Below, piece by piece: positions 30,201 to 38,797 of a stretch of 64,000 nucleotides of DNA. Every line of letters begins with the position of its first letter. The stretch's first letter is position 1. The stretch is from an uncultured Pelagibacteraceae bacterium. Its GTDB lineage: Bacteria; Pseudomonadota; Alphaproteobacteria; Pelagibacterales; Pelagibacteraceae. The notes below the pieces were generated by a model, which saw only the letters and a list, made by a program, of their open reading frames with translations, ran no database searches and was not told the origin of the DNA. The stretch covers positions 124,001-188,000 of the forward strand of contig CACBXQ010000001.1 of the NCBI GenBank assembly GCA_902543245.1, written 5' to 3'. The position numbers and the translations under genes are program-made.

Positions 30201-31598
30201 CTATTCTATTTTTATTCCAATAGATCTTTTTTGATTTTGATTATTATATATAGTTATAAAAATCGTTTTATCTCCAGATCTAATTACAGAGTTAATATAA
30301 TTATTCAATTGTCCAACTGTTCTAATTGGTTTTCCATCAGTTTCTATAATTATATTACCAACATTTAAATAATCAATTGGGCTTTCAGGTTTTATATCAG
30401 TTATAACCAAGCCTTTAGTATTACTAGGTAAATTTCTTTCTCTTAGATCATTTTTATTAACAAGCCTTACAGAAATTTTTAACTTTTCAATTTCCGAAAT
30501 TTTGTTTTCTGTTGGTCTTTCCACTTTGAAATCATCGGATGTTTCAAGTCTACCAAGTTTAATTTTTTTGATTATTTCTTTCCCGTTTCTCCAAACTATA
30601 ACTTCAACTACTTTTCCAACTTCTGTTTGAGCAACTATTTTAGGGAGTTCTTTCATTTCATTAATTGGTGTACCATTAAAATTAATTATAATATCTCCAT
30701 TTTTAATTCCTGCCTTATCTGATGGACTGTTGTCTGCAACACTTGCAACAAATGCTCCTTTTGGTTCCTTAAGTTTGGCAGCATCTGCAATTTCTTTACT
30801 TACAACTTGAATTCTGACACCCAACCACCCTCTTTTTGTTTCTCCAAACTTAATAAGTTGATCTATTACTTTTTCAGCTGAATTAGATGGGATTGCAAAA
30901 CCAATACCAATTGAACCTGATTGACCTAAAATAGCAGTATTAATTCCGATTACCTCTCCATCCATATTAAATAAAGGTCCACCAGAATTACCCTGATTTA
31001 TAGAGGCATCAGTTTGTATAAAATCTTCATATCTAGATAAGCCTATATCTCTATTTCTTGCTGAAATTATTCCAGCTGTAACTGTTCCACCTAATCCAAA
31101 AGGGTTTCCAATTGCAATAACCCAATCACCAATTCTAGATTTATCTGAGTCACCAAAATCTACAGGTATAAACTTTTCTTCAGAAATAATTTTGAGCACT
31201 GCTATATCTGATAAAGGATCAGCTCCTAAAACTTCTGCCTTAAAATCTTTATCACCACCAACTCTAACTAGGATGTCATCTGCACCCTTTATAACATGAT
31301 TATTTGTTATAACTGTACCATTTGAATTTATGATAAACCCTGAACCTAAAGCCATTGCTTGTCTCTTTTCTGGTGTTCCAAAGTCCTTAAACATATCCTC
31401 AAATGGTGAGCCTGGAGGAAACTCAAATGGAAATTGATTTTGTCTAGTGACAACAGTCTGTGTAGTTGAAATATTTACTACAGAGGGCATTAATTTTTCT
31501 GCAAGATCAGCAAAAGAAGAAGGAGTATCTGCTTTTGTTTGAAAATTGAATGCTGAAAGAGTAATTAATAATAAAAATACTTTTAAATTCTTAAACAT
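30201..31598 (-). CDS. DegP/Do-type periplasmic serine protease
   Basis: The 465-residue HtrA-family protease has an N-terminal signal peptide (MFKNLKVFLLLITLSAFNFQTKA). The trypsin-like domain has its catalytic triad in TNNHVIKGADD (His), LSDIAVLKI (Asp) and INQGNSGGPLF (Ser). Two PDZ domains follow, from about residues 255 and 370. It degrades misfolded envelope proteins. It lies 18 bases downstream of hflC, giving an hflK-hflC-degP arrangement seen in many alphaproteobacteria. Confidence 0.94.
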   Translation of the reverse strand: MFKNLKVFLLLITLSAFNFQTKADTPSSFADLAEKLMPSVVNISTTQTVVTRQNQFPFEFPPGSPFEDMFKDFGTPEKRQAMALGSGFIINSNGTVITNNHVIKGADDILVRVGGDKDFKAEVLGADPLSDIAVLKIISEEKFIPVDFGDSDKSRIGDWVIAIGNPFGLGGTVTAGIISARNRDIGLSRYEDFIQTDASINQGNSGGPLFNMDGEVIGINTAILGQSGSIGIGFAIPSNSAEKVIDQLIKFGETKRGWLGVRIQVVSKEIADAAKLKEPKGAFVASVADNSPSDKAGIKNGDIIINFNGTPINEMKELPKIVAQTEVGKVVEVIVWRNGKEIIKKIKLGRLETSDDFKVERPTENKISEIEKLKISVRLVNKNDLRERNLPSNTKGLVITDIKPESPIDYLNVGNIIIETDGKPIRTVGQLNNYINSVIRSGDKTIFITIYNNQNQKRSIGIKIE

Positions 31599-31616
31599 AG
31601 TCAGTTTAACTCTAAA

Positions 31617-32480
31617 TTATTGAGTCTTAGCTTCTATATTACCAAAAAATTTAAAAAATTCACTATCTGGAGATAATATCAAAGAAGTGTCACCTCCGAT
31701 TAAAGCTTTTTCGTAAGCTTGCATTGCTCTGTAAAATGCAAAAAATTCAGGATCTCTTCCAAAAGCGTCGGCAAAGATTTTGTTTCTTAAGCCGTCACCT
31801 TCACCTTTCATTATTTCTGATTGTTTCTCAGCATCTGCCAGAATAACTGTTACTTCTTTATCAGCAGTTGATGTAATGGTTATTGCCATTTCTGCTCCTT
31901 TTGCTCTAAATTCTTTAGCTTCTCTCTCTCTTTCGGTTTGCATTCTTCTAAAGATTGCATCACTATTAGCTTGTGGTAAATCTGCTCTCTTTATTCTCAC
32001 ATCAACAATTTTTATTCCAAAATTTTCAGCCTCATTATTTACACCATCTTGGATCAGTGACATTTGTTTTGTTCTGTCTTCAGATAACAATGTCTGTAAC
32101 CTTTGTTGTCCTAAAACATTTCTTATTCTAGAGTTAATGATCGTTGATAAACGGGATCTTGCAACCCTTTCATTTCCAACAGATATATAAAATTTTAGCG
32201 GATCAACAATTTTAAATCTTGCAAAAGCATCTACAATCAATCTTTTTTGATCTGAAGCTATAACTTCTTCTGGTGGTGTATCCAAATTTAATATTCTTTT
32301 ATCTAAAAAAACAACATTTTGTATAAAAGGAATTTTAAAGTTTAGACCTGGTTCAAGTATAATTCGTTTTGGGTCACCAAATTGTAGAACAATAGCTTGG
32401 TTTACTTCTTTAACTATAAACACTGAAAAAAAGACTAAAGCTCCGATAATTGCTGCTATTGGTAAAATAATTTTTTTCAT
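31617..32480 (-). CDS. hflC: HflC, FtsH protease modulator subunit
   Basis: The 287-residue SPFH/band 7 protein has an N-terminal membrane helix (ILPIAAIIGALVFFSVFIV), followed by VNQAIVLQFGDPKRIILEPGLNFKIPFIQ and the C-terminal helical part with FRRMQTEREREAKEFRAKGAEMA. It forms a cap complex with HflK around FtsH in the inner membrane. The start overlaps the hflK stop by one base. Confidence 0.94.
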   Translation of the reverse strand: MKKIILPIAAIIGALVFFSVFIVKEVNQAIVLQFGDPKRIILEPGLNFKIPFIQNVVFLDKRILNLDTPPEEVIASDQKRLIVDAFARFKIVDPLKFYISVGNERVARSRLSTIINSRIRNVLGQQRLQTLLSEDRTKQMSLIQDGVNNEAENFGIKIVDVRIKRADLPQANSDAIFRRMQTEREREAKEFRAKGAEMAITITSTADKEVTVILADAEKQSEIMKGEGDGLRNKIFADAFGRDPEFFAFYRAMQAYEKALIGGDTSLILSPDSEFFKFFGNIEAKTQ

Positions 32481-33586
32481 TAATTGCTACTTTTTTTTGT
32501 TAATTCTGGTAAAGGCAGATAAGGTACTACGCCAGAACCTGAGTTTTTATCTATAATAACTTTGTCTATATCAGCTAAAACTTTTTCCATAGTTTCTAAA
32601 TACATTCTTTCTTGAGTAACTTCTTTAGCATTAGCATATTCATTATAAATCGATACAAACCTGCTTGCTTCACCTTCAGCTTTTGCAACAACCTCTTTTT
32701 TATAAGCTTCTGCTGCCTGTAAAATTTTTTGTGCTTCACCCCTTGCTCTAGGTATAACGTCATTTCTGTATGCTTCAGCTTCATTTTTAGATCTTTCCAT
32801 GTCAGCTCTAGCGGCCTGTACATCTCTAAACGCATCAATAACTTGATCTGGTGGGTCTGCTTTTTGGGTTTGTACTTGAGTTATTTGAATTCCACTTTCA
32901 TACTCATCCAATATCTCTTGAATAATATCTTGAGTATCTGTCTCAATTACAGACCTTCCCTCAGTTAAAATTGGTTGGATATCACTTCTTGCAATTACTT
33001 CTCTCATAGCAGTTTCAGCAGCTGCTTTAACTGTACCCTCTGGGTCTTGAATTTTAAATAAAAATTTTCCAGCATCTTTAATTACCCAAAAAACAGAAAA
33101 ATCAATGTTCACTATATTTTCGTCACCAGTTAACATTAAACTTTCTTCAGGCACATCCGCTACTCCTCCTGATGAAAATCCTGAGTCTCTTTCAGATCTA
33201 AAACCAATATCCATTCTATTAACTTTTGTAACTTTTGGAGTTTTGACGCTTTCTATTGGAGTAGGAAAATGATAATTTAAACCTGGTTGAGTTGTTTTTA
33301 TGAATTTACCAAATCTCATTACTACTCCTTGCTCATCTGGTAAAACTCTATATAGCCCGCTCGCTACCCAAATTAAAACCAAAATAAGAATACCTAATAT
33401 AATCGGTTTTTTGCTACCTGTAGAACCAGATCCACCTGGAAAAAATCGATTAATAGTTGATTGTATTTTTCTTATAACCTCATCAATATCTGGTGGCTTT
33501 GGACCTCTTCTTCCTGATCCATTTCCATTTCCACCTGGTGGAGTGCCCCACGGGCTTCCTCCTCTTCCTCTAAAATCATCAACCAT
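32480..33586 (-). CDS. hflK: HflK, FtsH protease modulator subunit
   Basis: The 368-residue SPFH protein has a glycine/proline-rich cytoplasmic N-terminus (RGRGGSPWGTPPGGNGNG), one membrane helix near residues 62-82 and the band 7 domain starting YRVLPDEQGVVMRFGKF. The C-terminal helices carry RADMERSKNEAEAYRNDVIPRARGEA. It pairs with HflC. It is divergent from mrp with an 82-base gap that must hold both promoters. Confidence 0.94.
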   Translation of the reverse strand: MVDDFRGRGGSPWGTPPGGNGNGSGRRGPKPPDIDEVIRKIQSTINRFFPGGSGSTGSKKPIILGILILVLIWVASGLYRVLPDEQGVVMRFGKFIKTTQPGLNYHFPTPIESVKTPKVTKVNRMDIGFRSERDSGFSSGGVADVPEESLMLTGDENIVNIDFSVFWVIKDAGKFLFKIQDPEGTVKAAAETAMREVIARSDIQPILTEGRSVIETDTQDIIQEILDEYESGIQITQVQTQKADPPDQVIDAFRDVQAARADMERSKNEAEAYRNDVIPRARGEAQKILQAAEAYKKEVVAKAEGEASRFVSIYNEYANAKEVTQERMYLETMEKVLADIDKVIIDKNSGSGVVPYLPLPELTKKSSN

Positions 33587-33668
33587 GACAATCTATATAG
33601 TGTCTTTCTATTGAAAAACAAGTTAAGTTAGGCATTTAAAGCCCAATAATAATGGACTTAATGAAGCA

Positions 33669-34460
33669 ATGGATCAAAAAACTAATAAAAAAACCTTTGT
33701 AAAAAACCCAATAAATGGCACAAAATTTACTATAGCCATATCTAGTGCAAAAGGCGGGGTTGGCAAATCCACTTTTGCTACTAATTTAGCTTTAGCTCTT
33801 AAAAAAATTTCTTGTAATGTTGGTTTATTGGATGCCGATATTTATGGACCCTCGCTTCCTAAATTATTTAATATAAGTGAAAAACCAGAAAGTAACGGGC
33901 AAACTTTAATTCCGATAATAAAGTATGGAATACAATGTATGTCAATAGGATTTTTAACTGACGAACAGACACCAATGATTTGGCGTGGACCAATGGTGAC
34001 GAGTGCAATTAAAACTTTTACTCAAAAAGTAAAATGGGACAAATTAGATTTTATTATAGTAGATATGCCACCAGGTACAGGTGATACTCAATTAACATTT
34101 GCTCAAGAAATAAGTGTTGATGGTGCAATTATTATATCAACACCTCAAGAAATTGCTCTTCAAGATGTAAAAAGAGGAATCAAAATGTTTGATAAATTAA
34201 AAGTAAATATTATAGGATTAGTGGATAATATGAGTTATTTTATTGGAGATGATGGTAAAAAATACCCTATATTTGGTGAGGGAGGAGTTCGAAAAACAGC
34301 TGAGGAATTTGGTAAAGAATTTTTAGGAGAAATTCCAATAAATTCTAAAGTTGGTAAAAGTGGAGACTCTGGCAAACCAATTGTTGAAGACATGCCTGAT
34401 CACGAAATTTCTAAAATTTATTTAGATTTTGCAAAAAAAATTAAATCAACTTATCTTTAA
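33669..34460 (+). CDS. Mrp/ApbC-type iron-sulfur carrier ATPase (short form)
   Basis: The 263-residue deviant Walker ATPase has [45 protein letters not shown] and [13 protein letters not shown]. It lacks the N-terminal DUF59 domain of longer Mrp proteins (about 350 residues). It also lacks the C-x-x-C pair that E. coli-type ApbC has between NMS and IFG; here the stretch reads [17 protein letters not shown]. From memory, similar Cys-less versions occur in other alphaproteobacteria. It is a probable Fe-S cluster assembly or trafficking factor. Its end overlaps thyX, on the other strand, by 20 bases. Confidence 0.88.
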   Translation: MDQKTNKKTFVKNPINGTKFTIAISSAKGGVGKSTFATNLALALKKISCNVGLLDADIYGPSLPKLFNISEKPESNGQTLIPIIKYGIQCMSIGFLTDEQTPMIWRGPMVTSAIKTFTQKVKWDKLDFIIVDMPPGTGDTQLTFAQEISVDGAIIISTPQEIALQDVKRGIKMFDKLKVNIIGLVDNMSYFIGDDGKKYPIFGEGGVRKTAEEFGKEFLGEIPINSKVGKSGDSGKPIVEDMPDHEISKIYLDFAKKIKSTYL

Positions 34461-35388
34461 GATCAAAAGCTAACATTAATTCATTCCATTCCCTCTTAGA
34501 GAGTCCAGAATTATCTATATTGACGTCTTCACCTTTTATTAATTTTTGAATTATTACTTTTCCTTTAGCAGACACTTCTGTACCTCCAACTCTATAATCC
34601 ATAAATGCTTCATAAGTAATAGGCACCCATCTTTTAAGAGTATCCAACATTATATCTGCGAATACTCTTATTTCATATTGTGCATGACTATCTGCTCTGA
34701 GTCTTAAAAAGTTCATTAGATTTAACAAATCAGTTTTCCAATACCACTGAGTATAAGTATTAAGAGTTAAATTCATTCTTGCAAGCTCTCTAGCTAATCC
34801 CTTTTTATTTTCATCAATTGTTGATCCATCATATCTTTGATTTAACATTGTCTCATAATTATTATAAGTTTGTTCTGCATCATTTTTTAACAATTCTAAA
34901 ACTTCTTTTGCTTGTTTGTCGTCTAAAATATCGCCTCTTCCTTGCCTGTTACTAGAAGATTGTGCAGCTAAGTTTTCAGCAGTTGGAAGGTAAAATTCTT
35001 TATCTAAAATAGAATATCTTGCTGAATATTCGTTTACATTTGCAGTTCTATGTCTTATCCATTGTCTGGCAATAAAAATTGGTAATTTTATGTGATACTT
35101 AATTTCACACATCTCAAAAGGTGTACTATGCCAATGTCTCATTAAATATTTTATTAATCCGCTATCTGATGAAACTTGTTTTGTACCTTTTCCATACGAA
35201 ACTCTTGCTGATTGAACAATTGAGGAATCATCTCCCATATAATCTATGACTCTTACGAATCCGTGATCCAATGCTGGCATTGCCTCAAAAAGAATGCTTT
35301 CAAGCTCTGGAACTGTTACTCTTTTTGTCTTATTTTGTTGAGTTTGTTGATCTCTAATTTCTTTTATTTGTTCTTTTGTTAATTTCAT
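34441..35388 (-). CDS. thyX: Flavin-dependent thymidylate synthase ThyX
   Basis: ThyX makes dTMP from dUMP using FAD and methylenetetrahydrofolate. The motif [15 protein letters not shown] matches RHRxxSxNExSxRYS except at the first serine, and [30 protein letters not shown] precedes it. The ORF track begins at 35511, but the first 41 codons ([13 protein letters not shown]...) are antisense to the ssrA gene and look nothing like ThyX. I place the start at the ATG 35388-35386 ([14 protein letters not shown]), giving 315 residues, close to the family length. It is divergent from ssrA. Confidence 0.93.
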   Translation of the reverse strand: MKLTKEQIKEIRDQQTQQNKTKRVTVPELESILFEAMPALDHGFVRVIDYMGDDSSIVQSARVSYGKGTKQVSSDSGLIKYLMRHWHSTPFEMCEIKYHIKLPIFIARQWIRHRTANVNEYSARYSILDKEFYLPTAENLAAQSSSNRQGRGDILDDKQAKEVLELLKNDAEQTYNNYETMLNQRYDGSTIDENKKGLARELARMNLTLNTYTQWYWKTDLLNLMNFLRLRADSHAQYEIRVFADIMLDTLKRWVPITYEAFMDYRVGGTEVSAKGKVIIQKLIKGEDVNIDNSGLSKREWNELMLAFDLKDKLI

Positions 35389-35396
35389 GAATTTTA

Positions 35397-35424
35397 TTGA
35401 ATCTATTATTATTGCTTTTATATT
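35397..35424 (+). promoter_or_regulatory. Candidate ssrA promoter
   Basis: TTGAAT, 16 bases, TATATT, then about 6 bases to the start of the GTTGG hairpin that opens the tmRNA acceptor piece. Position and spacing fit a sigma-70 promoter that fires divergently from thyX. Confidence 0.4.
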
Positions 35425-35429
35425 AATAG

Positions 35430-35690
35430 AGTTGGTTTTCCAACTATGACGATAAACGAATTTCGTAATAAACATTGCGGACGTGGGGGCAGTACCCACC
35501 ACCTCCACCATTAATACAACTTATGGGGGTGAAATAGAATCGACGAGTGTCTAAAGGCTGTTCTTTCGTTCGGTATTGTTCCGCCGTAATGGGCTATTTT
35601 ATAATTGCAAATAATAAATTTGCTCTTGCAGCTTAATTAGTTTCTAATTGAGTTACGGGGTTTGGGGCACCTGGCAACAGAACGCCCCTT
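35430..35690 (+). ncRNA. ssrA: Transfer-messenger RNA, circularly permuted two-piece form
   Basis: The acceptor piece comes first (about 35430-35510). It contains a T-arm with stem GTGGG/CCCAC, loop GGCAGTA, and an encoded CCA end in CACCTCCACCA. After a 14-base spacer the coding piece starts at 35525 with GGGGGTG, which pairs with CACCTCC to form a 7-bp acceptor stem (one G-U), then ATAGAATCGACG as in all tmRNAs. The tag frame GCA...GCTTAA at 35607-35636 encodes ANNKFALAA followed by stop. A hairpin AATTAG/CTAATT follows the tag, then a GGGGC...GCCCC pairing near the 3' end. The permuted order is the known alphaproteobacterial form. It rescues stalled ribosomes. The outer ends are approximate. 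Confidence 0.93.
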
Positions 35691-35711
35691 AAATTTTGGT
35701 AAATAAAATAT

Positions 35712-36398
35712 ATGAATGAAAAGGGAATATACTGGAATAAGATCCCAATTCTTGAAAAACTTTTTTTAAAAATTCTTAAATTAAATCGAGAAGAGTTGCA
35801 CCAAATATTTTTAAAAAAAATAAATTATAATAATAATATGTCGATATTAGACATTGGCACTGCTAATACATTAAATAAAAATCATAATATTATATTAAGT
35901 AAAACGAAAAAAAATAAATACTTATGTTGTCTGACTAATCAAACCTTGAGTAAAGAATTAATTAAAAAATACCCACAAATTAAGAAAGTCTTAAAAGGTG
36001 ATGGTAGAAATATTAAACTAAAAAATAACTCATTTGATATAGTTTATTCATCGGCAACTCTTGAACATGTAGGCTCACTTAAAAACCAAATTAAATTTGT
36101 CAATGAATGCTACAGAGTTTCAAAGAGATTTATATTTATAACAACCCCTAATAGATTTTATCCAATAGATTTTCATACTAAAATACCTTTTATCCATTGG
36201 TTGCCGAAAAAAATACATAGAAATATTTTGTTAATTTTAAATATGAAATTTTATTCAAAAGAGAGAAATTTAAATCTACTTGGTGTAAATGATATCAAGC
36301 AAATATTAAATGATTCCAGTATTGCAAAATATAAGATTATAAAAAAAAAATTTCTTTTTTTTACTTCAAATATTATTATTTTTATTGAAAAAAACTAA
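35712..36398 (+). CDS. Class I SAM-dependent methyltransferase
   Basis: The 228-residue protein has a Rossmann-like methyltransferase pattern: SILDIGTANTLNKN (SAM loop), FDIVYSSATLEHVGSLKNQIKFVNECYRVSKRFIFITTPNRFYPIDFHT as in UbiE/Methyltransf_11 proteins. The SAM glycine motif is degenerate (DIGTANT). The substrate is unknown; the closing block with FIFITTPNRFYP recalls methyltransferases found near surface-glycan genes. It starts about 20 bases after ssrA and its stop overlaps the convergent transaldolase gene by 4 bases. Confidence 0.75.
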   Translation: MNEKGIYWNKIPILEKLFLKILKLNREELHQIFLKKINYNNNMSILDIGTANTLNKNHNIILSKTKKNKYLCCLTNQTLSKELIKKYPQIKKVLKGDGRNIKLKNNSFDIVYSSATLEHVGSLKNQIKFVNECYRVSKRFIFITTPNRFYPIDFHTKIPFIHWLPKKIHRNILLILNMKFYSKERNLNLLGVNDIKQILNDSSIAKYKIIKKKFLFFTSNIIIFIEKN

Positions 36399-37090
36399 AT
36401 TTTAAATTTAGATTTTTCTGCATCTCTTAAAAATGTTTTAACTGTACCAGATGTTAGTTCATTAAAAGAGCTTCCAAAATTTTCAATTTTTTTAATAATT
36501 GATGGTGGAACAGTAATAATGTTGCACCCTAATTGACTTGCTTGAGTAAAATTATACGGTTCTCTTGTGCTAGCCCACAGAATGCTTACATTCTTAAATT
36601 TTTTAGATAGCCTTAAACTTTTTTTAAATATTGGAATTGGATCCTTGCCAACATCTGCCATTCTTCCTGCAAAAATAGATATTATAACAGGTGTGCTATT
36701 TTCTATGCAGCTTAAAATTTTTTTTGTTTGGGAGCCAGAATAAACTGCAGTAATATTTAATTTTATTTTTTCTTTATTTAATTCCTTTATTATTTTACCT
36801 AAAAATATACCTTTTGAATTTACAACTGGAATTTTTACAAATACATTTTTTCCAAGATCATTTAGTATAAAAGCCTGTTTTTTAATATTTTTCAAATCAT
36901 CCGCAAAAACCTCTAGTGAAACTGGTTTTTTTTGACAAATTGATAATATTTTTTTTGAATATGATATATAGTTCTTAGCTCCAGCCTTTCTCATTAAAGA
37001 TGGATTTGTTGTAAATCCCTTCACAATTTTTTTTTTATTAAATTCTTTAATTTTATCTAAATCAGCTATATCACAAAATATCTTAGTCAA
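36395..37090 (-). CDS. Transaldolase family protein (TalC/fructose-6-phosphate aldolase-like)
   Basis: A 231-residue short-form transaldolase-family protein. Family elements are IFCDIADLDKIKEF and VKGFTTNPSLMRKAG at the N-terminus, the Schiff-base lysine in VFVKIPVVNSKG, LNITAVYSGSQ and SIFAGRMADVGKDP. It transfers dihydroxyacetone units, or splits fructose-6-phosphate. The short length suits TalC/FSA rather than the long TalB. The end is 2 bases from pntB's stop-start region, so it may be co-transcribed with the pnt operon. Confidence 0.83.
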   Translation of the reverse strand: MTKIFCDIADLDKIKEFNKKKIVKGFTTNPSLMRKAGAKNYISYSKKILSICQKKPVSLEVFADDLKNIKKQAFILNDLGKNVFVKIPVVNSKGIFLGKIIKELNKEKIKLNITAVYSGSQTKKILSCIENSTPVIISIFAGRMADVGKDPIPIFKKSLRLSKKFKNVSILWASTREPYNFTQASQLGCNIITVPPSIIKKIENFGSSFNELTSGTVKTFLRDAEKSKFKI

Positions 37091-37092
37091 TC

Positions 37093-38487
37093 TTATAAGC
37101 TTTTAATTATATCTTCTGTCATTTTTTTTGCATCAGCAAATAGCATTAACGTATTATCTCTATAAAATAAATCATTATCAATGCCTGCATAGCCAGGTGA
37201 TAAGCTTCTTTTTACAAATAGAACTGACTTACTTTTTTCAACGTCTAAAATTGGCATACCATAAATTGGGCTTTGAGGATCCGTTTTTGCAACGGGATTT
37301 GTAACATCATTAGCTCCTATAACATAAGCAACATCACAATTTGCAAAGTCATTATTAATTTCCTCTAATTCAAATACTTCATCATATGGAACATTAGCTT
37401 CGGCTAATAATACATTCATGTGTCCTGGCATTCTTCCAGCTACTGGATGAATTGCATAGGTTACTTTAACTCCATTTTTTTTTAAAGCATCAACCATTTC
37501 TCTTAAAGCATGTTGTGCCTGTGCAACTGCCATACCGTATCCAGGAACAATTATTACTGATGAAGCATTTTTCATTAAAAAAGCAGCATCATCTGCATTT
37601 CCATTCTTCACTGGTTTTTGCTCTTTTGATCTATCTGATTGTGCTTGATCAGTTGCTCCCCATCCACCTAGAATAACATTAAAAAACGATCTATTCATGC
37701 CTTTACACATTATATAAGATAAAATAGCTCCTGAAGAACCAACTAAAGCTCCAGTAATAATTAGCGCAGTATTTTCAAGAGTAAATCCAATACCTGCAGC
37801 AGCCCATCCAGAATAAGAGTTTAACATTGATATAACTACTGGCATATCTGCACCTCCTATTGGGATGATAAGCAGGATACCTAATAAAAATGAAATTATA
37901 ATTACTGTCCAAAACCAAGTGTCAACCTGAGTATTACATAAATAAAAAATTAGGCCTATTAAAGTCAGTCCTAAAAATAGATTTAAATAATGTTGTCCAA
38001 GAAATGTTATTGGGGAACCAGACATAATTCCTCTTAACTTTAAAAAAGCAATTATAGAACCTGTAAATGTTATTGCTCCAATAGCTGCTCCAAGAGACAT
38101 CTCTATTAAACTTGCTATTTTAATATTACCAGGTGTACCCAGATTAAAGACTTCAGGATTTAAAAAAGCAGAAATAGCCACAAAAACAGCCGCAAGACCA
38201 ACCAAACTATGAAATCCAGCAACTAATTCTGGCATTGCGGTCATGGGTATTTTAAATGCGATAAAAGCTCCTATAGATCCACCAACTAATAAGAAAACAA
38301 TTAAATAAAGGAAGCCAGTAGAAAAATTGCCCGCGGATATAATAGTGACCCCTATAGCAATTGCCATACCCATGATTCCAAATAAATTTCCCTGCCTTGA
38401 AGTTTCAGGAGACGACAAACCTCTTAATGCTAGAATAAATAGTACTCCAGAAATCAAATAAAATATTGCTAATATATTTGCTGACAT
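37093..38487 (-). CDS. pntB: NAD(P) transhydrogenase subunit beta
   Basis: The 464-residue protein has an N-terminal membrane region of about nine helices (domain II), followed by the soluble NADP(H)-binding domain III. The latter contains SVIIVPGYGMAVAQAQHALREM, HPVAGRMPGHMNVLLAEANVPYD, VIGANDVTNPVA and KRSLSPGYAGIDN. It couples proton flow to hydride transfer from NADH to NADP+. It starts 2 bases after pntAB. Confidence 0.95.
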   Translation of the reverse strand: MSANILAIFYLISGVLFILALRGLSSPETSRQGNLFGIMGMAIAIGVTIISAGNFSTGFLYLIVFLLVGGSIGAFIAFKIPMTAMPELVAGFHSLVGLAAVFVAISAFLNPEVFNLGTPGNIKIASLIEMSLGAAIGAITFTGSIIAFLKLRGIMSGSPITFLGQHYLNLFLGLTLIGLIFYLCNTQVDTWFWTVIIISFLLGILLIIPIGGADMPVVISMLNSYSGWAAAGIGFTLENTALIITGALVGSSGAILSYIMCKGMNRSFFNVILGGWGATDQAQSDRSKEQKPVKNGNADDAAFLMKNASSVIIVPGYGMAVAQAQHALREMVDALKKNGVKVTYAIHPVAGRMPGHMNVLLAEANVPYDEVFELEEINNDFANCDVAYVIGANDVTNPVAKTDPQSPIYGMPILDVEKSKSVLFVKRSLSPGYAGIDNDLFYRDNTLMLFADAKKMTEDIIKSL

Positions 38488-38489
38488 TT

Positions 38490-38795
38490 TTATTTATCTT
38501 TCTTCTTTTTTTTATACATAGCTAACATTCTTTGGGTAACCAAAAATCCACCAAAAATATTAACAGCCGCTAATATTATCGCTAAATAACCAAAAATATT
38601 GGCTGTATCAAAAATGTTACCACCTTCTGCTAAAGCGGCAATGATAGCACCAACTATTATAACTGATGATATTGCGTTAGTTACTGACATTAATGGAGTG
38701 TGCAAAGATGGAGTTACACTCCATACAACATAATAACCTATGAATATTGAAAGTATAAAAATACTTAATCTGAATACAAAAGGATCTATTTCCAT
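38490..38795 (-). CDS. pntAB: NAD(P) transhydrogenase subunit alpha part 2
   Basis: The 101-residue membrane protein has three to four helices: LSIFILSIFIGYYVVWSVTPSLHTPLMSVTNAISSVIIVGAI, the PntA domain II core, then a basic C-terminal tail (MYKKKKKDK). In this organism the alpha subunit is split in two genes, as in Rhodospirillum-type transhydrogenases. It sits between pntAA and pntB with 2-base gaps. Confidence 0.93.
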   Translation of the reverse strand: MEIDPFVFRLSIFILSIFIGYYVVWSVTPSLHTPLMSVTNAISSVIIVGAIIAALAEGGNIFDTANIFGYLAIILAAVNIFGGFLVTQRMLAMYKKKKKDK

Positions 38796-38797
38796 AT

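Noticed and set aside
32596-32968. Short ORFs overlapping hflK in other frames
   Set aside because: Shadow frames of a well-supported gene.
35389-35511. N-terminal 41 residues of the ThyX ORF
   Set aside because: They are antisense to the tmRNA acceptor piece; homology to ThyX begins after the internal ATG at 35388.
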